A stretch of DNA of 64,000 bases from Leifsonia sp. TF02-11 (GTDB lineage: Bacteria > Actinomycetota > Actinomycetes > Actinomycetales > Microbacteriaceae): NCBI RefSeq assembly GCF_017565305.1, contig NZ_JAGEKP010000010.1, positions 159,723 to 223,722 on the forward strand, read 5' to 3'. The notes beneath the pieces were generated by a model. The model made no database searches. It was not told the DNA's origin and saw only the letters and a list, made by a program, of their open reading frames with translations. Of this stretch, positions 1 through 7,044 are shown one piece after another; positions within the stretch are counted from its first letter, which is position 1, and each line of letters opens with the position of its first letter. The translations under genes and the position numbers were made by a program.

Positions 1-180
1 GGCGATCGCCGAGGGGAAGGGTCCGTCGAAGATCCCGTGCACGGCGGTGTACTTCTTGAAGCGGTCGACGCTCGCCTCGCGCAGCGCGGTCTCGTCGGTG
101 GAGACCTGCTCTGCGCCGAGCAGGGAGGTCAGGCCCTCGACGATCTGATCGCGGGTGAGCGGGGAACGGGATGCGGCCAT
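1..180 (-). CDS. FAD-linked oxidase (GlcD-like), N-terminal fragment
   Basis: Only the first 60 codons are present; the gene runs off the left edge of the window. The ATG at 180 has an AGGAG ribosome-binding site about seven bases upstream. The visible peptide contains EASVDRFKKYTAVHGIFDG, which from memory resembles the segment before the FAD-binding domain in glycolate/lactate-oxidase-type flavoproteins; the diagnostic FAD-binding part lies outside the window, so the family is tentative. It sits 44 bp after the SDR gene in the same direction and probably ends, or continues, the operon that begins with the Fae homologue. Expected role: flavin-dependent oxidation of a 2-hydroxy acid. Confidence 0.45.
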   Translation of the reverse strand, partial: MAASRSPLTRDQIVEGLTSLLGAEQVSTDETALREASVDRFKKYTAVHGIFDGPFPSAIA

Positions 181-224
181 GGTCGTATCTCCTGGGGTGT
201 GTTGTGCGGTCAGGTCTGGATGGG

Positions 225-1001
225 TCAACGGACGAGGTAGCCGCCGTCGACGACGAGGGTGTGCCCGGTGACATAGTCGGCGGCGGAACTGGACAGGAAG
301 ACGAGAGCGCCCATCAGGTCGGCGGGGTCTCCCCAGCGACCGGCCGGAACATGGTCGACGATGCGCGCGTTCGCCGCAGCGTCGGAGCGGGTCTTCGCGG
401 TGAGCGCGGTCGAGAAGTACCCGGGCGCGATGGCGTTGACCTGGATGCCGTGCTCGCCGAGCTCGTCGGCGTAGGCCTTCGTGAAGCCGACGATCCCGGC
501 CTTCGTGGCGGCGTACGCCGGTGAGCCCTTGCCGCCGAGGAACGAGAACAACGACGCGATGTTCACGATCTTCCCCGAGCCCTGCGGGATCATCTGCCGG
601 GCTGCGGCGTGGGCGAATTCGAAGGCCGCCGTGAGGTTCACCGCGACCATCGGATCCCATTTGTCCCGGCCGAACCCCTCGACGTCGTCGAGCAGGTTGA
701 TGCCGGCGGAGTTGACCAGGATGTCGAGGCCGCCGAGGTGCGCGACGCACTCGTCGACCATCCGTTGCGGCACACCGGCCCCAGTGATGTCGGCCTGCGC
801 GAAGGCGTACCGACCGCCGCGCTCCTCGACCAGGCGGGCGGTCGTGCCGTCGTCGTCGGCCAGGCCCGGGGCGAAGACGTCGGCCCCCGCCGCGGCCAAC
901 GCGACGGAGAACGCACGGCCGAGGCCGCCGTTGCCGCCGGTGACGAGCGCACGCTTGCCCTCCAGCGAGAACAGACCGGAGGTGAAGTCGGTGATGTCCA
1001 T
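225..1001 (-). CDS. SDR-family oxidoreductase, KduD-like
   Basis: This 258-residue classical short-chain dehydrogenase has the length normal for the family. Near residue 23 it carries the nucleotide-binding motif TGGNGGLGRAF, then LVNSAGIN, IVNIAS with the catalytic Ser, and YAATK with the catalytic Tyr and Lys; the C-terminus closes with GHTLVVDGGYL. The opening FSLEGKRALVTGG is typical of 2-deoxy-D-gluconate/2-dehydro-3-deoxygluconate dehydrogenases (KduD), so a keto-sugar-acid or polyol substrate is likely. An AGGAG site precedes the ATG, and the start lies 3 bp after the aldehyde dehydrogenase stop, so the two are translationally linked. The exact substrate cannot be read from the sequence. 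Confidence 0.85.
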   Translation of the reverse strand: MDITDFTSGLFSLEGKRALVTGGNGGLGRAFSVALAAAGADVFAPGLADDDGTTARLVEERGGRYAFAQADITGAGVPQRMVDECVAHLGGLDILVNSAGINLLDDVEGFGRDKWDPMVAVNLTAAFEFAHAAARQMIPQGSGKIVNIASLFSFLGGKGSPAYAATKAGIVGFTKAYADELGEHGIQVNAIAPGYFSTALTAKTRSDAAANARIVDHVPAGRWGDPADLMGALVFLSSSAADYVTGHTLVVDGGYLVR

Positions 1002-1004
1002 CGG

Positions 1005-2489
1005 TCAGCTCCTGTTCGCCGCGAACGGGTCGGCGATGCCGACGTAGGTGGCCTCGAGAAACTCCTCGATGCCTTCGAAGCCGCCCTCCCGGCCGAGGCC
1101 GGACTGCTTGACGCCGCCGAACGGCGCCGCCGGGTTCGAGACGACACCGGCGTTGATGCCGAGCATGCCCGTCTCCAACTCCTCAGCCAAACGCAGGGCG
1201 CGGTTGAGGTCCTGCGTGTAAGCGAAGGCGACGAGCCCGAACGGGGTGGCGTTCGCCCGCCGAATCGCCTCCTCCTCTGTCGCGAAGGTGGTGATCGGCG
1301 CGACAGGGCCGAAGATCTCCTCGTCGAGGATGCGGGCGTCGTGGGGAACCCCGGTCAGCACGGTCGGCGGGTAGAAGTAGCCGGGGCCGTCCGGCCGCAC
1401 GCCGCCGAGCGCCACCGCGGCGCCGCCCTCGACCGCGCCGGCGACGAGGGACTCGATCTTGTCGCACGTCGCGGCGTCGACCATCGGGCCGATCGTCGAG
1501 TCCGGCTCCGTTCCGCGTGCGGGCGTGAACGACCGCATCCGCTCGGTGAACCGCTCGGTGAACTCGTCGACGACCTCCGTGTGCACGAGGAACCGGTTGG
1601 CGGCGACGCACGCCTCTCCCCCGTTGCGCATCTTGGCGAGCACCGCGCCGTCGACGGCGGCATCGAGGTCGGCGTCCTCGAACACGATGAACGGGGCGTT
1701 GCCGCCGAGTTCCATCGAAACGCGCAGCACCTGGTCCGCGGAGTCCGCGATCAAGCGACGGCCGACCTCCGTGGAGCCCGTGAACGACAGTTTCCGCAGC
1801 CGGGAGTCCTTGATCAGGGGGCCGGTCACGGCGCCCGCACGCGTTGTCGGGATGACGTTGAGCACGCCGCGCGGCAGGCCCGCGTCCTCCAGAACGCTCG
1901 TCAGCAGGAGCGCGGTGAGCGGGGTGAGCGCCGCAGGCTTCAAGACCATCGTGCAGCCCGCAGCGATCGCGGGGGCGATCTTGCGGGTGGCCATCGCGAG
2001 CGGGAAGTTCCATGGCGTGATGAAGAGGCTGGGCCCGACCGGACGCCGGACGACCATCAGGCGGTTCGCGCCGTCCGGTGCGGTGGCGAAACGGCCGGAG
2101 ATCCGGGAGGCCTCCTCCGAGAACCAGCGCAGGAACTCGGCGCCGTACGCGACCTCGCCGCGTGCCTCCGCCAGGGGCTTGCCCATCTCGAGGGTCATGG
2201 CCAGCGCGAAGTCGTCCACCCGCTCGGTCACCGACTCGAACGCCCGGCGCAGGATCTCCGCCCGTGCCCGGGGCGCGGTGCGCGCCCAGTCGCGCTGCGC
2301 GGCGTGCGCGGCGGCGAGGGCCGCCTCGCCGTCAGCGGGCGACGCGTCGGCGACGCGGGCGAGCACGCGCTCGGTCGCGGGGTCGATCACGTCGAACTCC
2401 GCGCCGGTCGACGCGGGGCGCCAGGCGCCGTCGATGTAGAGCCCGGTCGGGATGCTCGCGAGGAGCTCGTTCTCGCGGTCCGCGGTCAT
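1005..2489 (-). CDS. NAD(P)-dependent aldehyde dehydrogenase, succinate-semialdehyde type
   Basis: This 494-residue protein oxidises an aldehyde to the acid with NAD(P)+. The fold is shown by FITPWNFPLAM, the nucleotide-site FTGSTEVGR, the general base Glu in MELGGNAP (about residue 260) and the nucleophilic Cys in GGEACVAANRF (about residue 294), with the spacing usual for the superfamily. The GabD-like start, LYIDGAWRPA, begins a few residues into the chain. I chose the ATG at 2489 because it gives the normal family length and overlaps the upstream reductase stop by ATGA; an open frame continues upstream but lies inside that gene. Its substrate is presumably a product of the neighbouring dehydrogenases. 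Confidence 0.9.
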   Translation of the reverse strand: MTADRENELLASIPTGLYIDGAWRPASTGAEFDVIDPATERVLARVADASPADGEAALAAAHAAQRDWARTAPRARAEILRRAFESVTERVDDFALAMTLEMGKPLAEARGEVAYGAEFLRWFSEEASRISGRFATAPDGANRLMVVRRPVGPSLFITPWNFPLAMATRKIAPAIAAGCTMVLKPAALTPLTALLLTSVLEDAGLPRGVLNVIPTTRAGAVTGPLIKDSRLRKLSFTGSTEVGRRLIADSADQVLRVSMELGGNAPFIVFEDADLDAAVDGAVLAKMRNGGEACVAANRFLVHTEVVDEFTERFTERMRSFTPARGTEPDSTIGPMVDAATCDKIESLVAGAVEGGAAVALGGVRPDGPGYFYPPTVLTGVPHDARILDEEIFGPVAPITTFATEEEAIRRANATPFGLVAFAYTQDLNRALRLAEELETGMLGINAGVVSNPAAPFGGVKQSGLGREGGFEGIEEFLEATYVGIADPFAANRS

Positions 2490-3418
2490 CGGGTCACCTC
2501 CTCGGAGACGGTGCGCAGGGGCGCGCCGATCAGGTCTTCGTACAATCTGACGGGCGCCATCTCGCCCGCGCGGTCGCCGTACGCCGCCTTGGCGCGGCGG
2601 AACACCTGCTCCACCAGGCCGGACAGCTCGACCGAGACGCCGACCGAGCGCGCCAGGTCGACAGAGAGACCGAGGTCTTTGCAGGCGAGGGCGAGGGCGA
2701 AGCCCTCGTCGTAGTCGCCGTGCTCGAGGATCGAACGCACGTCGTGCTCGACGAAGTTGCTGTTGGCAGGACTGGCCACGAGTGCGCTGCGGAGCACCTC
2801 GAGGTTCACTCCGGCGCGCACCCCGACCGACAGCACTTCGGCCGTCGCCACCAGGTGCGAGAACCACAGCTGGTTGATCATCAGCTTGACGGCGTACCCG
2901 GCGCCGTGCCCCCCGACGTGCAGGATCCGCTCCGGATCGCCCATCGCCTCGAATACCGGGCGCAGCCGGGCGACGTCGTCCGCGTCGCCTCCGATGAAGA
3001 TCTGCAGCATCCCGCGCGACGCGCCTGCCGACATCCCGCTCACCGGGGCGTCGAGGATGCGCAGCCCGCGGGAGGAGGTGGCGGCGCGGACGCCGTCGGC
3101 CACCTCGGGCACCGAGGTCGACATGTCGATCCAGGTGCCGCCGTCGCGGATGCCCGCGAGAACGCCGTCGGCGCCCGTGACCGCGTCCGAGACGTGACGC
3201 GGTGTGGGAAGCATGGTGATCACGACGTCGCTGGCTGCGGCGACCTCGGCGGCGGACGACGCCCAGGTCGCCCCGTTCGCGACGAGCTCGTCTGCCGCCT
3301 CACGGCGAAGGTCGGTCACGACCAGCGGGAAGCCGGCTTTCTGGAGGTTGCGGGTCATGCCGCTGCCCATGCTGCCGAGGCCGATGAAGCCGATCGTGGG
3401 AGGTGGTGTGCCTGTCAT
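2486..3418 (-). CDS. 3-hydroxyisobutyrate dehydrogenase-family reductase
   Basis: This 310-residue beta-hydroxyacid dehydrogenase interconverts a 3-hydroxy acid and its semialdehyde. The N-terminal Rossmann motif is GFIGLGSMGSGM, the substrate loop is APVSGMSAGA, and the catalytic Lys lies in GYAVKLMINQ, all in family order. Members include 3-hydroxyisobutyrate dehydrogenase and tartronate-semialdehyde reductase, and sequence alone does not separate these here. The ATG at 3418 follows an AAGGA site and starts four residues before the dinucleotide domain would be expected. It lies 34 bp after fae and overlaps the aldehyde dehydrogenase by 4 bp, which suggests that the two enzymes share a semialdehyde. 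Confidence 0.85.
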   Translation of the reverse strand: MTGTPPPTIGFIGLGSMGSGMTRNLQKAGFPLVVTDLRREAADELVANGATWASSAAEVAAASDVVITMLPTPRHVSDAVTGADGVLAGIRDGGTWIDMSTSVPEVADGVRAATSSRGLRILDAPVSGMSAGASRGMLQIFIGGDADDVARLRPVFEAMGDPERILHVGGHGAGYAVKLMINQLWFSHLVATAEVLSVGVRAGVNLEVLRSALVASPANSNFVEHDVRSILEHGDYDEGFALALACKDLGLSVDLARSVGVSVELSGLVEQVFRRAKAAYGDRAGEMAPVRLYEDLIGAPLRTVSEEVTR

Positions 3419-3452
3419 TGTTTCCTTGTCCGGGGTGTCGGAGGGCGCGAGG

Positions 3453-3953
3453 TCAGGACGCGGGCGCCGTGTAGAACGGATTGGCCGGCCGGTCGCGTGC
3501 AGCGAGCACATCCGCCACGGCCGGCAGACCTGCGGCGCCGTTGCGGAGGGCGGTCGCCGTGGCCTCCCTGTTGTTGCGGTAAACGGCGTCGGCGTCGTCG
3601 GCCCCGGGGTTGACCCAGACGGCCGCGATGACGACCTGCTCGTCAACGGCGTCGGCCGCGATGGTTCCGTCGGCGACGGCGTCGGCGACTCCGGCCGCGA
3701 CGCCGGCCTGAGCCGGACCCCAGATGAGCGTGCCGTGCGCGTCGCTCGCCGGCGCGGCCTTTGTCACGAAGAGCGTCATCGGCTTGACCGGCACGGACGG
3801 CGCCAGGACGGCGACGAACGGGACGTGTCCCGCGCTCGGCGAGGCGAGCGCCGTCGCCCAGGCCGCTCCGGCGGGGCCGGACCGCGCCCCGTTGACCGTG
3901 TTGATGTGCGCGGCGTTGACGCCGTCTCCGACGAAGCTCTCGCCGATCTGCAT
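3453..3953 (-). CDS. fae: Formaldehyde-activating enzyme (Fae) homologue
   Basis: This 166-residue protein matches the Fae family along its whole length. It has IGESFVGDG near the start, AHIN with the conserved His at residue 16, VPVKPMTLFVTK, WGPAQAGVAAGVADAVADG, and a C-terminal NPFYTAP. Known Fae proteins condense formaldehyde with tetrahydromethanopterin in the cytoplasm; from memory, methylotroph versions read AHID where this one reads AHIN. The ATG follows a GAGAGGA site. It is the first gene of the five-gene minus-strand cluster, divergent from the IclR gene. No methanopterin-pathway gene is in the window, so either the cofactor or the reaction may differ here, or the gene may detoxify formaldehyde released by the cluster. 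Confidence 0.85.
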   Translation of the reverse strand: MQIGESFVGDGVNAAHINTVNGARSGPAGAAWATALASPSAGHVPFVAVLAPSVPVKPMTLFVTKAAPASDAHGTLIWGPAQAGVAAGVADAVADGTIAADAVDEQVVIAAVWVNPGADDADAVYRNNREATATALRNGAAGLPAVADVLAARDRPANPFYTAPAS

Positions 3954-4063
3954 GCGGGGTCCTCTCTGCGTCGAGGTGGGAGGGAGTACCTCACGCTAGA
4001 GCGCATCGATGCCATCTGGCCATTCCAGGTTGTGTTTATGGCAACGCCTGCTAGTGTCGCGGC
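3954..4063. promoter_or_regulatory. Divergent promoter region of fae operon and iclR, with TTGCCATA half-site
   Basis: This 110-bp gap separates the divergent fae and IclR starts. On the minus strand it contains TTGCCATA (4037-4044), and the same octamer occurs on the plus strand before the MFS gene (4914-4921). It also contains CTGG-N5-CCAG (4016-4028). Shared sites on both sides of an IclR gene are typical of a local regulator's operators, but binding is inferred. Confidence 0.45.
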
Positions 4064-4906
4064 ATGACGACGGCCACGGCACCACGACGCAATTCGTCCG
4101 GACTCGCGCGCGACATCGAGCTGCTCGAACTCCTCTCGAGCACAGAGGCGGTGGAGGCCGGAGGTCTCGGCGTGATGCGCGTCGCCCAGCTGACCGGCCG
4201 CGACAAGGCGATCATCTCCCGGACACTGGCCACACTCGCCGACGCCGGGCTCCTCGATCGCGACGAGGGGACGCTGAACTACCGCCTCGGCTCCCGCCTC
4301 TACGCGATCGCCGGGCGCACGGCCGAGACCCGGATGGTGCGCGAGGCCCGGCCGGCGCTCCGGCGGATCGCGCAGATGACCAGGGAGACCACGCACCTCT
4401 GCGTTCTGCGCGGCGGCAACGTGCTCACGTTGCTCAGCGAGCTGAGCCCGCACGAGTTCCGCACCACCGGCTGGGAGGGCGTCACGACCGCGGCCTGGCG
4501 GACCCCGTCCGGCCGCGTGCTGCTGTCCGACTGGGACTCGGCATCGCTCGCCGAGTGGTACCGCGAGCACGGGCACGACACCGCGATCGTCGGGCCGGTC
4601 CCGCCGAACGCAGCCGGCTTCGCCGTGCTCACCGCCCCGCCGGAGTCCAAGGCCGTCGTCACCGACCTCCCGTCGCTCCAGGAGGAGCTCGCGCGCATCC
4701 GGTCGAACGGCTACGCCCTGCTCGACGAGGAGCTCGAACTCGGCGTCGTCGGCGCCTCCGCGCCGGTGCGGGACTTCTCCGGCCGGATCGTCGCCGCGCT
4801 CAACGTGAGCGCGCCGAAGGTGCGGATCGGAGACCGGCTCACAAGCCTCGGCCGCTACGTTGCGGCGGGGGCACGGGAGCTGTCCCGTTCCCTCGGCGCG
4901 GATTGA
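4064..4906 (+). CDS. IclR-family transcriptional regulator
   Basis: This 280-residue protein has an N-terminal winged helix-turn-helix (about residues 15-75; note MRVAQLTGRDKAIISRTL and LADAGLLDRDEGTLNYRLG) followed by the IclR effector domain, with TTHLCVLRGGNVLTL, TPSGRVLLS and a C-terminal SGRIVAALNVSAP. Such proteins bind a small acid or sugar derivative and control adjacent catabolic operons. It stands between the divergent fae operon and the co-oriented MFS gene, and probably regulates both. The ATG at 4064 has no strong Shine-Dalgarno sequence close to it. The winged helix is a little unusual in having extra residues (EAVEAGGLGV) before the recognition region. Confidence 0.88.
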   Translation: MTTATAPRRNSSGLARDIELLELLSSTEAVEAGGLGVMRVAQLTGRDKAIISRTLATLADAGLLDRDEGTLNYRLGSRLYAIAGRTAETRMVREARPALRRIAQMTRETTHLCVLRGGNVLTLLSELSPHEFRTTGWEGVTTAAWRTPSGRVLLSDWDSASLAEWYREHGHDTAIVGPVPPNAAGFAVLTAPPESKAVVTDLPSLQEELARIRSNGYALLDEELELGVVGASAPVRDFSGRIVAALNVSAPKVRIGDRLTSLGRYVAAGARELSRSLGAD

Positions 4907-4910
4907 CCAG

Positions 4911-4944
4911 TATTTGCCATATTTGCAACCAGATTTGTTCTGGT
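4911..4944. promoter_or_regulatory. Candidate IclR operator upstream of the MFS gene
   Basis: The short gap after iclR holds TTGCCATA (4914-4921), matching the octamer in the fae-iclR gap. It is followed by a perfect inverted repeat, ACCAGA (4928-4933), five bases, TCTGGT (4939-4944). The position just before the transporter gene suits an operator; this is inference from sequence symmetry and repetition. Confidence 0.4.
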
Positions 4945-5017
4945 GGCGACCATCAGTACTCTCGTGCCTACCGAAACGGGGCCAACGATCCTCGACGACG
5001 AGATTGGTATCACGAGA

Positions 5018-6391
5018 ATGTCCTCCCAGACCCCCACAGGCTTCATCGACGCCCGCCGGCAGACCGATGAGAGCATGAACCCACAAGCCAGACGCTTCCT
5101 CACCCGCCTCACGGCGGTCACCGCCGGCGGGATGTTCATCGACGGCTACGTCTTCGCCGTGATCGGCGTGACTCTCGCTCTGCAGACCTTCCGCGACGAG
5201 CTCGGAGTCGACGCGTTCTGGCAGGGGATGATCTCCTCCTCGACGCTGATCGGCATCTTCGTCGGCGCCTTCGTCTTCGGCTGGCTCACCGACCGCTACG
5301 GACGCCGGCCGCTCTTCGTCGCCGACCTGGTGCTGTTCGCCGGCGCCGCCATCCTGCTGTTCTTCGTGCAGGAGCCGTGGCAGGTGTTCGCGCTCGGCCT
5401 CGCGCTCGGCCTCGCCGTGGGCGCGGACTACGCGATCGGCACGCCGTTGCTCTCCGAGTTCTCACCGCGCAGCGCCCGCGGACGTCTCGGCTCCACCCTG
5501 CAGATCGCGTGGAACGTCGGGTACGTCGTCGCCTTCCTCATCGGCTACCTCGTCACGGTCTCCCATCCGGAGGCCTGGCGGTGGGTGCTGCTGTCTGCCG
5601 CCGTCCCCGCCATCGTCTGCCTGATCGCCCGGCACGGTCTGCCGGAGTCGCCGCGCTGGCTGATGAGCAAGGGCCGCGTCGACGAGGCGCGCGAGGTGCT
5701 GGCACGTCTCGGTTGGACGCTCGAGTCGGGCGATTTCCAGGCCGAGACCGGCACCAAGGCCCGAGTCCGCGACTTGTTCGCGCGCGGCCAGCTCGGCCGC
5801 ACCGTGTTCGTGTGCGTGTTCTGGATCTGCCTGGTGCTCCCCTACTTCGCGATCATCTTCTTCCAGTCCGCGGTGTACGAGACGCTGGGGCTGCAGGACC
5901 CGATCCTCACCGCCCTGCTCGGCACCATCGTCGTGGTGTTCGGCGCGATCCTCGGCACCTTCCTGGTCGACCGGGTGGGCCGCCGCAGGCTGCTCATCGT
6001 CCCGTTCTGGATCACCGCGGCCGCGCTCCTGGTCGTCACCTTCGAGGCGTTCCTGCCCGCGCCGGTCATCGTGATCTGCTTCTTCGCTTACCTGTTCTCG
6101 TACGGCGTCGCCTCCGTGCTGTGCGGCGTCTACCCGATGGAGCTGTTCCCCACGGCGATCCGGACGACGGGCGTCGGCTTCGCGAGCTCCATCAGCCGGA
6201 TCGGCGCCGCCTTCGGCACGTTCATGTTCCCCCTGGTGCTGGCCTGGAACGTGCAGTTCGCGATGGCGGCCATGGCCGCGGTGTGCGTGATCGGCGCAGT
6301 GGTCTCGCAGTTCTTCGCCCCCGAGACGCGGGGCCGCTCGCTGACCGACGTCGCGTCCTCCGACCTGCGGGCGGCTACCGTGAAGGTGTGA
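5018..6391 (+). CDS. MFS transporter
   Basis: This is a 12-helix major-facilitator protein of 457 residues from the chosen ATG. It carries the family signature GWLTDRYGRRPL between helices 2 and 3, a second half-copy, FLVDRVGRRRLLIVPF, after helix 8, and LPESPRWLMSKGR in the central loop, which is characteristic of sugar- and organic-acid/H+ symporters. A GTG at 4943 is in frame but would place translation inside the candidate operator and has no ribosome-binding site; the ATG at 5018 is preferred, and one at 5076 is also possible. Its position next to IclR suggests import of the compound degraded by the fae-SDR cluster. The substrate is unknown. Confidence 0.85.
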   Translation: MSSQTPTGFIDARRQTDESMNPQARRFLTRLTAVTAGGMFIDGYVFAVIGVTLALQTFRDELGVDAFWQGMISSSTLIGIFVGAFVFGWLTDRYGRRPLFVADLVLFAGAAILLFFVQEPWQVFALGLALGLAVGADYAIGTPLLSEFSPRSARGRLGSTLQIAWNVGYVVAFLIGYLVTVSHPEAWRWVLLSAAVPAIVCLIARHGLPESPRWLMSKGRVDEAREVLARLGWTLESGDFQAETGTKARVRDLFARGQLGRTVFVCVFWICLVLPYFAIIFFQSAVYETLGLQDPILTALLGTIVVVFGAILGTFLVDRVGRRRLLIVPFWITAAALLVVTFEAFLPAPVIVICFFAYLFSYGVASVLCGVYPMELFPTAIRTTGVGFASSISRIGAAFGTFMFPLVLAWNVQFAMAAMAAVCVIGAVVSQFFAPETRGRSLTDVASSDLRAATVKV

Positions 6392-6978
6392 GCCGCACCC
6401 TCGCCTTCCCCGTGAACTCCGAGCTCGAGATCCGCCGCAGCCGGTTCCTCGGGAGCGCCCTCCCCGTCGCCGACCGGGAGGGCGCTCTCGTCGAGGTCGC
6501 ACGGCTGCGGGCGGAGCACCCGGGCGCGGCGCACGTCTGCTGGGCGCTGCTGGCGGGCGGCCAGTCCGGGATGTCGGACGACGGCGAGCCGTCGGGCACC
6601 GCGGGTCGGCCCATCCTCGAAGTGCTCCGCCACCACGAGCTGGAGGGCGTGCTCGGCGTAGTAGTCCGCTACTTCGGCGGCGTCAAGCTCGGCGCCGGCG
6701 GGCTGGTGCGCGCCTACACCGACGCGATCGCGACGGCGCTCGCCGACGCGGAGACGGTCGAACGCGTGCAGGAGACGGTTCTGGAGCTGCGCGCGGACTA
6801 CGGGGATGCCGAGCGGCTGCGCCGGTGGGCGAACGCCGCAGGCTACCCGGAGCCCGAGGTCGAGTACGGCGCGGACGTCCGCCTCCTGCTGCGCCTGCCG
6901 GAGACCGAGCTCGCCGCGGCACGCGAGGCGATCGCCGACCTCGGGCAGGGGCGCGTACGGGTCGACAGCCCGCACTGA
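6388..6978 (+). CDS. YigZ/IMPACT family protein
   Basis: This 196-residue protein starts at a GTG that overlaps the MFS stop codon (GTGA). It has the UPF0029/IMPACT core: RRSRFLGSA, then AAHVCWALL, the signature MSDDGEPSGTAGRPIL, and VVRYFGGVKLGAGGLVRAY, followed by the small C-terminal YigZ domain from about residue 130. The family is widespread; YigZ has been linked to translation and proline-peptide metabolism, but its biochemical role is unsettled. The coupling to the transporter is probably a matter of compact packing rather than a shared pathway. The usual family length is about 200 residues, so it is complete. Confidence 0.88.
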   Translation: MSRTLAFPVNSELEIRRSRFLGSALPVADREGALVEVARLRAEHPGAAHVCWALLAGGQSGMSDDGEPSGTAGRPILEVLRHHELEGVLGVVVRYFGGVKLGAGGLVRAYTDAIATALADAETVERVQETVLELRADYGDAERLRRWANAAGYPEPEVEYGADVRLLLRLPETELAAAREAIADLGQGRVRVDSPH

Positions 6979-6981
6979 GCA

Positions 6982-7033
6982 GACGACGAAGGCCCGGTCC
7001 CTCCACAGGTGAGGGGACCGGGCCTTCGTCGTC
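6982..7033. terminator. Bidirectional hairpin terminator
   Basis: A perfect 20-bp inverted repeat (arms 6982-7001 and 7014-7033, 12-base loop) starts with GACGACGAAGGCCCGG. It lies between the convergent stops of yigZ and the NDH-2 gene and probably terminates both transcripts. There is no long U tract, as is common in high-GC actinobacteria. Confidence 0.85.
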
Positions 7034-7044
7034 AGCGGTGCAGC

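Noticed and set aside
609..2714. Long plus-strand open frame antisense to the aldehyde dehydrogenase and SDR genes
   Set aside because: It is Arg/Gly-rich, matches no family, and overlaps well-supported genes; it arises from high third-position GC.
4943..5017. GTG start 25 codons before the chosen MFS start
   Set aside because: It lacks a ribosome-binding site and lies within the inverted repeat proposed as operator; the later ATG gives a normal transporter start.
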